Shown piece by piece: positions 1-7,835 of a stretch of DNA of 64,000 bases; positions within the stretch are counted from its first letter, which is position 1, and each line of letters begins with the position of its first letter. The notes beneath the pieces were generated by a model. That model was not told the origin of the DNA and made no database searches. It was given only the letters and a program-made list of their open reading frames with translations. The position numbers and the translations under genes are program-made. The stretch spans positions 611,564 to 675,563 of the forward strand of contig NZ_BJTG01000001.1 in NCBI RefSeq assembly GCF_013340205.1, written 5' to 3'. The stretch comes from Anaeromyxobacter diazotrophicus. Lineage in GTDB: Bacteria > Myxococcota > Myxococcia > Myxococcales > Anaeromyxobacteraceae.

Positions 1-33
1 GGCACTCTCGCCGGAGGATTTTCGGCTCGGCGG

Positions 34-54
34 GGCGGGGGCTCGTCCCCCGCC
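34..54. repeat. Dispersed palindrome, copy 1 (reverse orientation)
   Basis: Arms GCGGGGG and CCCCCGC flank a short CTCGT centre. It is the reverse-complement form of a palindrome found at four other places in this window (8811, 41457, 53173, 58506). It lies 30 nt upstream of the first gene. There is no T-run, so it is not a classical intrinsic terminator. Confidence 0.6.
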
Positions 55-84
55 GCCGCCCCCTGCGGTACACTCCGGCCTTCC

Positions 85-1482
85 GTGCCCATCGACCTCT
101 CGCTCAAGACCTGGCTCTCCGGCCTCGTCGACGCCGCCCTCGCCGGCTACGACCCGGCCGCCGCGCTGCTCCGGCTCCCGCCCGAGCTGCGCGGCTCCGA
201 TCCCGACGGCCCCAGCCTCGAAGGCCGCGCCCGCATGCTGCTCGTGCGCTCGCTGCGGCGGAAGCTGCTCGATCCCAGCCAGGGCCGGACCGAGCGCGAG
301 CCCGGCGAGGCGGCGTGCGCGAGCGAGGAGGACGCCTTCCTCGGCCCCATCAGCTGCCACATCGGCCTGCTCCTCGACATCGCGCTCGTGCACGGCGTCC
401 CCTTCGAGCCGGCGCGCCGCCGCGCCGAGCTCGCCACGCTGTTCGCCGCGTTCGCCGGCGCGCCCGACCTGGCCCGCGCCGCCGACCCGGCGCGCCCCGG
501 CGGCGGCAAACCCGCGGCCGTGACCAAGGCGTTCGCCCGCGCCGGCGCGGTGCTGGCCCAGCACGGCTACCCGGCCGGCGATCCCAAGGACGGCCTCCCG
601 CTCCACGTCGGGGTGCTGTGCGTGCAGCGGCGGCACCTCGCCCGGCTGGCCATCGCCTACTACCCGCGCGGTCCGCTCGACCTGGGCCTGGCGCAGAAGC
701 TGCTCGACCAGGCCCAGGACGACATCGCGCGGCTGGCCGAGGTGCTCGCGGCGCTGGCGGCGGCGCCCGCCCCGCTCGACGTCCGCCGGCGCCGCGTGGC
801 CGCCGCCCAGATCGACCGGCTGGGCCTGCCGCGCGAGCTGGCGCGCGGCGCGCGCGCGGCGCTCCGCGCCTCGCGCGGCATGGGCGAGCTGGCCCGCGGC
901 GCTCCGGTGCGGCTGCGCGCCTTCCTGCTCCAGCAGCTGCTCCTGTCCGAGCTGGCCCAGCCCGAGCCGTCGGCGGCGCGCGCCGAGGCGGTGAGCGCCT
1001 TCGCCGAGGAGGCGCGCATCCCGCCCGAGCAGGTGGCGGCGCTGCAGGCCGACGCGGCCGAGCTCTACGCCGCGCAGCAGCGCTGGCTGGAGGCGGCGCC
1101 GGGCGAGCCGGCCGAGTGGGAGACGCTGAGCGAGGAGTGGGAGGACGCCGCCGACCAGATGATGGAGAAGGTCGCGGCCATCGTCTCCGACAACCTCGAG
1201 GCGATCGTCACCGAGATCAAGCAGACCGGGGAGCTCGGGCAGCTGCTCGCCAAGGCGGCGGCGGGAAAGCCGCTGTCGGCCGAGGAGAAGACCAAGGTGA
1301 AGGCGCAGCTCATCGACCTCGCCAAGGCGGTCCCCGCGCTCGCCATCTTCGCGGCGCCGGGCGGCATGCTGCTCCTGCCGCTCCTGGCGAAGGTCCTCCC
1401 CTTCAACGTCCTGCCCTCGGCCTGGGAGGGCAAGGACAAGAAGAAGGCGCTCCCCCCGGCCCGCAAGAAGACGGGCGGGTGA
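85..1482 (+). CDS. LETM1-like C-terminal domain protein
   Basis: This 465-residue protein starts at GTG 85. The first 350 residues are Ala/Arg/Leu-rich and predicted helical, and I recognise no enzyme motif in them. Residues about 400-445 contain a DLAKAVPALAIFAAPGG stretch followed by LLPLLAKVLPFNVLPSAW. This closely resembles the membrane-proximal segment of the LETM1 family, where a hydrophobic helix ends in an F/P-x-x-LPS-x-F/W motif. LETM1 proteins are linked to ion homeostasis in mitochondria; the role of bacterial homologues is not established. A Lys-rich tail ends the protein. It stands alone, and a gene on the opposite strand follows after 38 bp. The LETM1 assignment rests on this one region. 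Confidence 0.7.
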   Translation: MPIDLSLKTWLSGLVDAALAGYDPAAALLRLPPELRGSDPDGPSLEGRARMLLVRSLRRKLLDPSQGRTEREPGEAACASEEDAFLGPISCHIGLLLDIALVHGVPFEPARRRAELATLFAAFAGAPDLARAADPARPGGGKPAAVTKAFARAGAVLAQHGYPAGDPKDGLPLHVGVLCVQRRHLARLAIAYYPRGPLDLGLAQKLLDQAQDDIARLAEVLAALAAAPAPLDVRRRRVAAAQIDRLGLPRELARGARAALRASRGMGELARGAPVRLRAFLLQQLLLSELAQPEPSAARAEAVSAFAEEARIPPEQVAALQADAAELYAAQQRWLEAAPGEPAEWETLSEEWEDAADQMMEKVAAIVSDNLEAIVTEIKQTGELGQLLAKAAAGKPLSAEEKTKVKAQLIDLAKAVPALAIFAAPGGMLLLPLLAKVLPFNVLPSAWEGKDKKKALPPARKKTGG

Positions 1483-1520
1483 GCCGGGGCGGCGGGGCCC
1501 GCGGGCGAGCCGGGAGGGCG

Positions 1521-2147
1521 CTAGCCCGCGGCGCGGGTGGGCTTCTTCGCGGCGCCGGCGAGCGGCAGCGGGAGCGGCGTCGCCAGGGTCTCCTCGACCG
1601 CCGAGGTGCGCTCGCGCAGCTCGGCCTCCAGCGCGGCGACCGCCGGCAGGAGCTCCGGCGCCCGCGCCGCGGCGGCGCGCATGCGCTCGATGGCGTCGGT
1701 GAGGCGCGCCAGCTGGACCCGCTCGCGGTCCTTCATCGCCTCGATGGTCTCCAGGAACTGAGCGTGGAAGCGCTGCAGCTCGTCGTGCTTGCGCAGCGAC
1801 CGGCGCGAGGGGTAGCGCCCCTGCGAGAGCAGCGACAGGAAGTTGCCCATGACGTAGACCGGCCCGGCCACCCGGTACGTCATGAGGAAGCCGATGAGCC
1901 CGAGCGCCGCCGCCGAGAGCAGCGCGATGGCGCCGAGCACCCAGAGCAGCTGGTGGCTGGCGTGATCGACGAGCGCGCGCTGCGCGCCGTCCCGCACGAG
2001 CAGCTCGATCGCCTGCTCGTGCGCCTGGTAGGCCCACAGGCCGAACAGTGCGGCCAGGGCGAGGCCCCAGCCCATGAGCAGCAGGATGTACTTGAGCTGG
2101 AAGGACCGATCGACGAGATAGGTGCGGCGGTGGCGCTGCGTCGGCAT
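1521..2147 (-). CDS. Membrane protein with HAMP-like linker
   Basis: A 208-residue protein. Two hydrophobic helices (about 22-42 and 68-92) flank a short loop of about 25 residues. After helix two comes a TYRVAGPVYVMGNFLS segment with the proline and hydrophobic spacing of a HAMP linker, then a long amphipathic helix (about 120-190) that could form a coiled coil. No kinase, cyclase or methyl-accepting domain follows, so it looks like a signalling adaptor or orphan sensor module. The ATG start at 2147 faces fmt, leaving about 29 bp for both upstream regions. I do not know its function. Confidence 0.65.
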   Translation of the reverse strand: MPTQRHRRTYLVDRSFQLKYILLLMGWGLALAALFGLWAYQAHEQAIELLVRDGAQRALVDHASHQLLWVLGAIALLSAAALGLIGFLMTYRVAGPVYVMGNFLSLLSQGRYPSRRSLRKHDELQRFHAQFLETIEAMKDRERVQLARLTDAIERMRAAAARAPELLPAVAALEAELRERTSAVEETLATPLPLPLAGAAKKPTRAAG

Positions 2148-2176
2148 GTCACCCCTCCAGGAAGGTGGATTGTAGC

Positions 2177-3109
2177 GTGAAGATCGCGTTCCTCGGCACG
2201 CCGGAGTTCGCCGTGGCGCCGCTCGACGGCGTCGCGCGGGCCGGCCACGAGGTGGTGTGCGTCGTCGCCCAGCCGGATCGCCCGGCCGGCCGTGGGCAGG
2301 AGCTGCGCGAGCCCGCCACCAAGGTGTGGGCGCGCGCCCACGGAATCCCCGTGCTGCAGCCGGAGAAGGTGCGCGACGGGCGGCTCGCGCGCGAGCTCGC
2401 CGCGCTCCGGCCGGACGTGCTGGTGGTGGTGGCCTACGGTCGCATCCTGGGGGAGGACCTCCTCACCCTGGCGCCGCTCGGCGCGGTGAACGTACACGCC
2501 TCGCTCCTGCCGCGCTGGCGCGGCGCCGCCCCCATCCAGTGGGCGCTGGCGGAGGGCGACCGCGAGACAGGCGTCACCGTCATGCGGATGGACGTCGGGC
2601 TCGACACCGGGGACATCCTCCTGCAGCGCGCGCTCACGGTCGCCCCCGGCGAGACCTCCGCGGCGCTGCACGACCGGCTCTCCGCCCTCGGGGCGGCGGC
2701 GCTGGTCGAGGCGCTGCCGCTCCTGGCCGAGGGGCGCCTCGTGCCGGTGCGCCAGGACGGCGCGCGCGCCACGCACGCCCGCATCCTCGAGAAGGAGGAC
2801 GGCCGGCTCGACTTCGCGCTGCCCGCCGCGCGCCTCGCGCAGCGCGTGCGCGCCTTCACGCCGTGGCCGGGCGCGTTCACCTCGCTCGGCGGGAAGCTGC
2901 TCAAGGTGCACGCCGCCCGACCCCTGCCCGAGGGCGCCGGGCTCGCCCCGGGCGAGGCGCGGGCCGCCGCCGGCGGGATCGCGGTCGGCTGCGGCGAGGG
3001 CAGCGCGCTCCTCCTCGAGGAGGTGCAGCTCGAAGGCAAGCGGCGCGCCGCCGCCGCCGAGTTCGTGAAGGGCCAGCCGCTCGCCGCCGGCACGGTGCTC
3101 GGCCGATGA
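2177..3109 (+). CDS. fmt: Methionyl-tRNA formyltransferase
   Basis: It formylates the amino group of methionyl-tRNA(fMet) with 10-formyltetrahydrofolate for initiation of protein synthesis. The 310-residue product begins MKIAFLGTPEFA, the usual family N-terminus. That and an AGGAAGG about 11 nt upstream favour GTG 2177 over the in-frame GTG at 2165. The formyltransferase motif HASLLPRWRGAAPIQ lies at 107-121. The catalytic Asn-His-Asp triad corresponds to N105, H107 and D143. The C-terminal OB-like tRNA-binding domain follows from about residue 205. Its stop overlaps the rsmB start by 4 nt (ATGA), so the two are translationally coupled, a common fmt-rsmB arrangement. Confidence 0.96.
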   Translation: MKIAFLGTPEFAVAPLDGVARAGHEVVCVVAQPDRPAGRGQELREPATKVWARAHGIPVLQPEKVRDGRLARELAALRPDVLVVVAYGRILGEDLLTLAPLGAVNVHASLLPRWRGAAPIQWALAEGDRETGVTVMRMDVGLDTGDILLQRALTVAPGETSAALHDRLSALGAAALVEALPLLAEGRLVPVRQDGARATHARILEKEDGRLDFALPAARLAQRVRAFTPWPGAFTSLGGKLLKVHAARPLPEGAGLAPGEARAAAGGIAVGCGEGSALLLEEVQLEGKRRAAAAEFVKGQPLAAGTVLGR

Positions 3110-4434
3110 CGGGGCGCGAGCTCGCGTTCCAGGTGCTCCGGCGGGTCGAGGAGGGCGGCGCCTTCGCCTCGCGCGCCCTCGACGCCGCGCTGGCGCAGGC
3201 CGGGGCGCTCGACCCGCGCGAGGCGGGGCTCGCCACCGAGCTCGTCTACGGCACGCTCCGGCGCGCGCTCTCGCTCGACGCCGCCCTGGCCCGCCACGCC
3301 TCCCGCCCGCTCGCCGAGGTCGATCCGGCGGCGCGCGTGGCGCTCCGGCTCGGCGCCTACCAGCTCCTCCACCTCGGCACGCCGCCGCACGCGGCGGTGA
3401 GCGAGGCGGTCTCGCTGGCGCGCTCGGCCGAGCACGGCCGCGCCGCGGGGTTCGTGAACGCGGTGCTGCGGGCGCTGGCGCGCGACCCGCGCCCGGCCCC
3501 GGCGCCGGCGCTCGCCGAGGACCCGGCCGGCCACGTCGCCCTCGCCGAGGCCCTGCCGCGCTGGCTGGCCGAGGAGTGGGTGGCCTGGCTCGGGCCGGAG
3601 GAGGCGCTCCTGCTCGCCCGCGCCATGAACCAGCCGGCGCCCCTCACCCTGCGCGCGCAGGACCGGGCCGCCCTGGCGACCCGGCTCGCGGCGGCGCGCC
3701 TCGACGTCCGGCCGGCCCTCCACGCGCCGGAGGGGCTGGTGGTGACGGGCGCGTCGGTCTCGGCGGTCGCGCGCGCCGCCGCCGGCGCGCCGTTCCAGGT
3801 GCAGGACGAGGCCGCGCAGCTCGTCTCGCTGCTCGCCGCCGGCGAGCTCCGCGGGCGGGACGCCCGGGTGCTCGACGCCTGCGCCGCGCCGGGCGGCAAG
3901 ACCTTCCACCTCGCCGAGCTGCTCGGCCCCGGCGGCGAGGTGGTCGCCCTCGAGGTCCACCCGCGCAAGGCGGAGGAGCTGCGCAAGGAGGCGGAGCGGC
4001 GGGGCCTCGGCGGCCGGGTGCGGGTGGTCTGCGCCGACGCGTCGAAGCCCGTGCCCGGCCTCGCCGCCGGGAGCTTCGACGCGGTGCTGGTGGACGCGCC
4101 GTGCACCGGCACCGGCACGCTGCGCCGCCACCCCGAGCTGAAGCTCCGCCGCGCCGCCGGCGACCCGGCGCGCATGGCCGGCCCGCAGCGCGCGCTGCTC
4201 GCCGCCTGCGCCGGCTACGCCCGCGCCGGCGCGCCCGTGACCTACTCGGTGTGCGCGCTCTCCCGCGCCGAGGGGCCGGAGATCGCCGCCTGGGCCGCCG
4301 GGCAGGGGCTCCGGCGCGCGCCGCCGCCCCCGGGGTTTCCGTCCGCCGTGCTGGACGCGGCGGGCGACCTCCTCACCCTGCCGCACCGGCACGGGTGCGA
4401 CGGGTTCTACGGGGTGAGGTTCACGGCGGGGTGA
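3106..4434 (+). CDS. rsmB: 16S rRNA m5C967 methyltransferase RsmB
   Basis: A 442-residue S-adenosylmethionine-dependent enzyme that methylates C967 of 16S rRNA. The N-terminal NusB-like helical domain covers about 1-140. The Rossmann domain starts near 235 with the SAM motif DACAAPGGKT. The two cysteines typical of RNA m5C methyltransferases are C333 (motif APCTGTGTLRRHPELK) and C383 (TYSVCAL), 50 residues apart as in the E. coli enzyme. Motif VI reads YSVC instead of the commoner YSTC. The ATG overlaps the fmt stop. A 72-bp hexamer array begins within its stop codon. Confidence 0.96.
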   Translation: MTGRELAFQVLRRVEEGGAFASRALDAALAQAGALDPREAGLATELVYGTLRRALSLDAALARHASRPLAEVDPAARVALRLGAYQLLHLGTPPHAAVSEAVSLARSAEHGRAAGFVNAVLRALARDPRPAPAPALAEDPAGHVALAEALPRWLAEEWVAWLGPEEALLLARAMNQPAPLTLRAQDRAALATRLAAARLDVRPALHAPEGLVVTGASVSAVARAAAGAPFQVQDEAAQLVSLLAAGELRGRDARVLDACAAPGGKTFHLAELLGPGGEVVALEVHPRKAEELRKEAERRGLGGRVRVVCADASKPVPGLAAGSFDAVLVDAPCTGTGTLRRHPELKLRRAAGDPARMAGPQRALLAACAGYARAGAPVTYSVCALSRAEGPEIAAWAAGQGLRRAPPPPGFPSAVLDAAGDLLTLPHRHGCDGFYGVRFTAG

Positions 4435-4504
4435 CCTCGACCTCGACCTCGACCGCGAGCGCGACCGCGAGCGCGAGCGCGACCGCGAGCGCGACCGCGA
4501 CCGC
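4433..4504. repeat. Hexanucleotide tandem repeat (12 units)
   Basis: Twelve perfect-length 6-bp units follow the rsmB stop codon: three GACCTC, then a mixture of GACCGC and GAGCGC. The array ends 22 bp before the rpe ATG, so it fills almost all of the rsmB-rpe spacer. A repeat of the same hexamer class occurs inside the TolC-like gene at 16074-16163. On the minus strand it would encode an Arg-Ser run, but that reading frame is not a real gene. Confidence 0.9.
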
Positions 4505-4526
4505 CCTTCCCGGTTAAGCTCCACCC

Positions 4527-5198
4527 ATGCCGCTGCCCATCCGCATCGCGCCCTCCATCCTCTCCGCCGACTTCGGCCGCCTGGCCGAGGAGGTGCGCGC
4601 GGCGGAGGCCGCCGGCGCGGACTGGATCCACGTCGACGTCATGGACGGCCGGTTCGTGCCGAACATCACCATCGGGCCGCTGGTGGTGGAGGCGGTCCGG
4701 CGCGTGACGAAGCTGCCCATCGACGCGCACCTCATGATCGTGGAGCCGGAGCGGTACGTGGAGGCGTTCGCCAAGGCGGGCGCCGACCTGGTGTCGGTCC
4801 ACGCCGAGGTCTCGCCGCACCTGCACCGGACCCTGCAGGCCATCCGCGCCGCGGGCGCGCGCCCGGCGGTGGCCCTCAACCCGTCCACCCCGCTCTCGGC
4901 CGTCGAGTGGGTGCTCTCCGACTGCGAGATGGTGCTGCTCATGACGGTGAACCCGGGCTTCGGCGGCCAGCGCTACATCGCGGCCTGCACCGACAAGGTG
5001 CGGCAGCTGCGGGCGCTCGCGGACGCGCGCGGCCTGGCGCTCGAGATCGAGGTGGACGGCGGCATCAAGGCCGACACCATCGGCGAGGTGGCCGCGGCCG
5101 GCGCCAACGCCTTCGTGGCCGGGACGGCGGTCTTCGGGGCGAAGGACTACGCCGGCGCGATCCGCGCTCTGCGCGAGGGCGCGGCGCGCGCGCGCTGA
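4527..5198 (+). CDS. rpe: Ribulose-phosphate 3-epimerase
   Basis: It interconverts D-ribulose 5-phosphate and D-xylulose 5-phosphate in the pentose phosphate pathway. The 223-residue length is typical. The TIM-barrel motifs are present: SILSADF near residue 12, the metal-binding IHVDVMDGRFVPN near 35-47, the DAHLMI strand, the phosphate loop MTVNPGFGGQ near 140, and EVDGGI near 175. The ATG start is supported by the family N-terminus. It is monocistronic or the last gene of the rightward group; the convergent rlpA gene ends 6 bp after its stop. Confidence 0.97.
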   Translation: MPLPIRIAPSILSADFGRLAEEVRAAEAAGADWIHVDVMDGRFVPNITIGPLVVEAVRRVTKLPIDAHLMIVEPERYVEAFAKAGADLVSVHAEVSPHLHRTLQAIRAAGARPAVALNPSTPLSAVEWVLSDCEMVLLMTVNPGFGGQRYIAACTDKVRQLRALADARGLALEIEVDGGIKADTIGEVAAAGANAFVAGTAVFGAKDYAGAIRALREGAARAR

Positions 5199-5204
5199 CC
5201 GCGC

Positions 5205-5624
5205 CTAGCGCGCCAGCTCGATCGCGACCCGCGCCAGGCCGCGCTCCAGCATCCCGAGAGCGCGCGCCGCCGCATAGGACAGGTCGACGATCCGGCCCTC
5301 CGCGAAGGGACCGCGGTCGGTCACCCGCACCACCACGCTGCGGCCGCTCTCGAGGTCGGTGACCCGCAGCAGGGTCCCGAACGGATAGCGGCGGTGGGCA
5401 CAGGTCAGGGCGTGGCGGTCGTAGCGCTCCCCGCTCGCGGTGAGGCGGCCGTGCAGCCCGCGCGCGTAGTAGCTGGCGAGGCCGGTCTCGCCGCGCGGTG
5501 CCTCGGGGCGCGCCGGCTTCGGCGAGGGCGGCGGCTCCTCCGCCGACGGCCGCGGCCCCGCGTGCGAGCACGCCGCGGCGGCGAGCGCCGCCGCCAGCGC
5601 CAGGAGCCGCGCCGGCCGCGTCAT
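5205..5624 (-). CDS. rlpA: RlpA-like septal/rare lipoprotein
   Basis: A 139-residue lipoprotein. A signal sequence ends in AAAAC with the lipidated Cys at 19, and a Pro-rich linker runs to about 45. A double-psi beta-barrel RlpA domain then reads LASYYARGLHGRLTASGE, D-R-HALT-CAHRRYPFGT, VRVTDRGPF and IVDLS. RlpA proteins bind denuded peptidoglycan and in some species act as lytic transglycosylases. The conserved D/H-containing run is present, but there is no SPOR domain, which makes this a short form. The ATG overlaps the stop of the upstream glycosylase gene (ATGA), so it is the third gene of a coupled operon. Confidence 0.88.
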   Translation of the reverse strand: MTRPARLLALAAALAAAACSHAGPRPSAEEPPPSPKPARPEAPRGETGLASYYARGLHGRLTASGERYDRHALTCAHRRYPFGTLLRVTDLESGRSVVVRVTDRGPFAEGRIVDLSYAAARALGMLERGLARVAIELAR

Positions 5625-6265
5625 CCGCCCGCCGCCCTCCGCCGCGGAAAGGCGCGGCGGATCTCGGGGTGGCGCGCCAGCTGCCGGAGCGCGCGCGCCA
5701 GCAGGGTCTTGCCCGGCTCCAGCTTGAACCAGGTCGAGGCGCCGCTCGGGTGCGGGAGGCAGATCACGTCGAGCTCCTGGCCGTGGAACTGTGCACGGAT
5801 CGTGCGGCCGACCACCTCCGCCAGGGGGCCGGTCTCGCCCAGCACCTCGGCGATGGCGAGCCGCCCCACCGCGATCACCAGCCCCGGGCGGAGGGCGGCG
5901 ATCTCGCGCTCGATGAAGGGGCGCGAGGCCAGGATCTCCTCCGGGGACGGCACCCGGTCCCCGCCGGAGCGGGTCTTCCCGGGAAAGCAGCGCACCACCG
6001 CCGCGATGTAGATCCGCGCCCGCGCCTCCTCCTCGGTCGCGCCGAAAGCGCGCTCGAACCAGGCGAAGAGCGTCTTCCCGGCGGTCCACGCGAACGGCCG
6101 CCCGAAGCGCGCCTCGTGCGGCCCGGGCGCCTGACCGAGGAGGAAGATGCGGCTCGCCACGGCGGGCCCGTGCACCGGTGGGCCGCAGAACCCGGGGAGT
6201 CGCAGCGCCCGGATGTCCTCGTGGACGCGCCGGAGGTCCGCGACGACCTGCGCCTCGCTCTTCAC
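5621..6265 (-). CDS. Uracil-DNA glycosylase superfamily protein
   Basis: A 214-residue protein with the two active-site motifs of the UDG superfamily: LLGQAPGPHEA near residue 40 and CLPHPSGAS near 170. In between is AAVVRCFPGK, resembling the family 4 arrangement. The cysteine set that holds the 4Fe-4S cluster in family 4 enzymes is not seen (no N-terminal CxxC), so it is probably a cluster-free branch. The likely role is excision of uracil or another deaminated base from DNA. GTG 6265 was chosen because it overlaps the TGA of the DUF429 gene (GTGA) and gives a normal length. Confidence 0.82.
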   Translation of the reverse strand: MKSEAQVVADLRRVHEDIRALRLPGFCGPPVHGPAVASRIFLLGQAPGPHEARFGRPFAWTAGKTLFAWFERAFGATEEEARARIYIAAVVRCFPGKTRSGGDRVPSPEEILASRPFIEREIAALRPGLVIAVGRLAIAEVLGETGPLAEVVGRTIRAQFHGQELDVICLPHPSGASTWFKLEPGKTLLARALRQLARHPEIRRAFPRRRAAGG

Positions 6266-7203
6266 ACGTCCCGCCACGGCTCCTCGCGGACGGAGTAGAT
6301 CCAGCCCTCGCTGCGCGGGACGTTGGAGGGCACGCCCTGGAACCCGTCCTCCTGCGCCGCGGCCGCGCCGGCGGCCGAGAGCACCGCGTCGAGGACGAGG
6401 CCCTTCTCGTCCTCCACCACCTTGGCCGCCAGCTCCATCTCGAACTCGAGCCCGGCCGAGGTCCGCAAGGTCCGCAGGAGCGCCGCCCGCGCGCCCGACC
6501 GGTTGACGCCGTCGCGCGCGTCGTCGCGGTAGGCGCAGGTGCCGCTCAGCACGCGCGACACGTGCTCCGGCCGCACCTCCACCAGCGACGGCCGCCCGGC
6601 CTTGGGCGGATCCCAGGGGAGGAAGGAGACCTCGGCCAGCCGGGCCAGCGTGACCAGCCCGAAGAAGGTCTGCCGGTAGAGGCGCAGGTGCGAGGGCGGG
6701 AAGAGCGCCGCCCGGTAGCAGTCGGCCAGCCTGAGCCGATCCTTCCCGAGCTGGCCCTTGAAGCTCTCGGCCGCCTCGGAGAAGTCGGCGCCCGAGGGGA
6801 GGAACCGCTCCTCCAGGCCGCGGCCGAGCGTGGCGGGGCCGCGCAGCGCCTGCCGCAAGAGCCCGAGCTGGCGCAGGTGGGTCTCGGACAGGCTGAACGG
6901 AGAGTCGAGGCCGACGGTGAGCTTCCCCTCGGCCCAGCGCGCCTCCTCGGCCAGCCACCCCGCGAACTGCTCGCGGACGTCGCGCCGGCCCGGCGCGTCC
7001 TGGAACGGCCGCCACACCTGCGTCAGCTTCGGCTTGCCGCGCGTGCACTCGATCTTGGCGGCGACGATCTGGTTCCCCGCGCCCTCGAGCCCGCTCCACG
7101 CGAGCCCGAGCACGATGCCGCGCTGCGGCAGCGTCACCTTGGCCGCGGGGGCTCGCCCGTAGACCGCCGACGCGCTGCCCGTCCCGTCGCTCTCGCTCGC
7201 CAT
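6262..7203 (-). CDS. DUF429-like protein
   Basis: A 313-residue protein beginning ATG 7203. Residues 28-40 (GIVLGLAWSGLEG) and the TVGLDSPFSLSE segment near 95 have the alternating hydrophobic/acidic pattern of RNase H-like or DUF429 proteins. The closing strand region contains VLDAVLSAAGA. DUF429 proteins are predicted nucleases or nucleotide-binding proteins with no settled function. Coupling to a uracil-DNA glycosylase suggests a nucleic-acid role, which is inference. It is the first gene of the operon DUF429, glycosylase, rlpA. Confidence 0.6.
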   Translation of the reverse strand: MASESDGTGSASAVYGRAPAAKVTLPQRGIVLGLAWSGLEGAGNQIVAAKIECTRGKPKLTQVWRPFQDAPGRRDVREQFAGWLAEEARWAEGKLTVGLDSPFSLSETHLRQLGLLRQALRGPATLGRGLEERFLPSGADFSEAAESFKGQLGKDRLRLADCYRAALFPPSHLRLYRQTFFGLVTLARLAEVSFLPWDPPKAGRPSLVEVRPEHVSRVLSGTCAYRDDARDGVNRSGARAALLRTLRTSAGLEFEMELAAKVVEDEKGLVLDAVLSAAGAAAAQEDGFQGVPSNVPRSEGWIYSVREEPWRDV

Positions 7204-7415
7204 GCCCCGCCGCGCTCCCTCGAACCGCCGTGGAGGATCAGGGAGGCGTTTTGGTGCGATCCTCGCGGGAAGTCAACGTCAGACGACGCGCCGGGCCGCG
7301 CCGCGGGTCGCGCGTGCCCCGCGCACCCGGGACCCGCCCCGACGATGCATCCCTGTCGGGTATGCGAGCGCCCGCCCGGATGACGCCACGCCCGGCACGA
7401 CCCATGTTGTGTCAC

Positions 7416-7835
7416 ATGGCGGTCGCAATGACATCGGGTGAAGTGCTCCTCGTCGAGGACGACCGGGCAATCCGCGATACCCTCCGCGAGCTGCTCGAGG
7501 ACGAGGGCTATCGCGTCCAGTGGGCCGAGCACGGCCTCGACGCGCTGAAGCAGCTCCGCGCCGGCCTGCGCGCCGGGCAGCGGCCGCGGCTCATCCTGCT
7601 CGACCTCATGATGCCGGTGATGAACGGCTGGGAGTTCCGCGAGGCGCAACGCAGGGACCCGGCCCTGTCGCAGATCCCGGTCATCGTCCTCTCGGCCGAC
7701 GACCCGCTGCGCGAGAAGGTCGTCGGGATGTCGGTGGCGGGCTGGTTCTCGAAGCCGTTCGCGATCTCGGCGCTGCTCGAGGCCATCCACCGCTGCGCCG
7801 GCGCCGCGCCCCCTCAGCGCGCCTTGGCGCGGTAG
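7416..7835 (+). CDS. Single-domain response regulator
   Basis: A CheY-like receiver of about 139 residues with no output domain. The acidic pocket VEDD, the phosphoacceptor in LLDLMMPVMNG, the VLSADD strand and the FSKPF lysine are all present. In-frame starts at 7404, 7416 and 7428 are possible; the receiver fold begins right after 7428, and none has a good Shine-Dalgarno. No histidine kinase lies beside it. Its 3' end overlaps the 3' end of the convergent dctP-like gene by 22 bp. It may act by protein-protein contact in a phosphorelay or motility system, but the partner is unknown. Confidence 0.88.
   Translation: MAVAMTSGEVLLVEDDRAIRDTLRELLEDEGYRVQWAEHGLDALKQLRAGLRAGQRPRLILLDLMMPVMNGWEFREAQRRDPALSQIPVIVLSADDPLREKVVGMSVAGWFSKPFAISALLEAIHRCAGAAPPQRALAR

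Noticed and set aside
2434..4524. 696-residue minus-strand frame beginning with an Arg-Ser run
   Set aside because: It is antisense to fmt-rsmB, and the Arg-Ser run is just the hexamer repeat at 4433-4504. No family resemblance.
7230..7415. N-terminal extension of the response regulator
   Set aside because: The extra 60 residues are Arg/Pro-rich and unconserved; the receiver fold begins after 7428.
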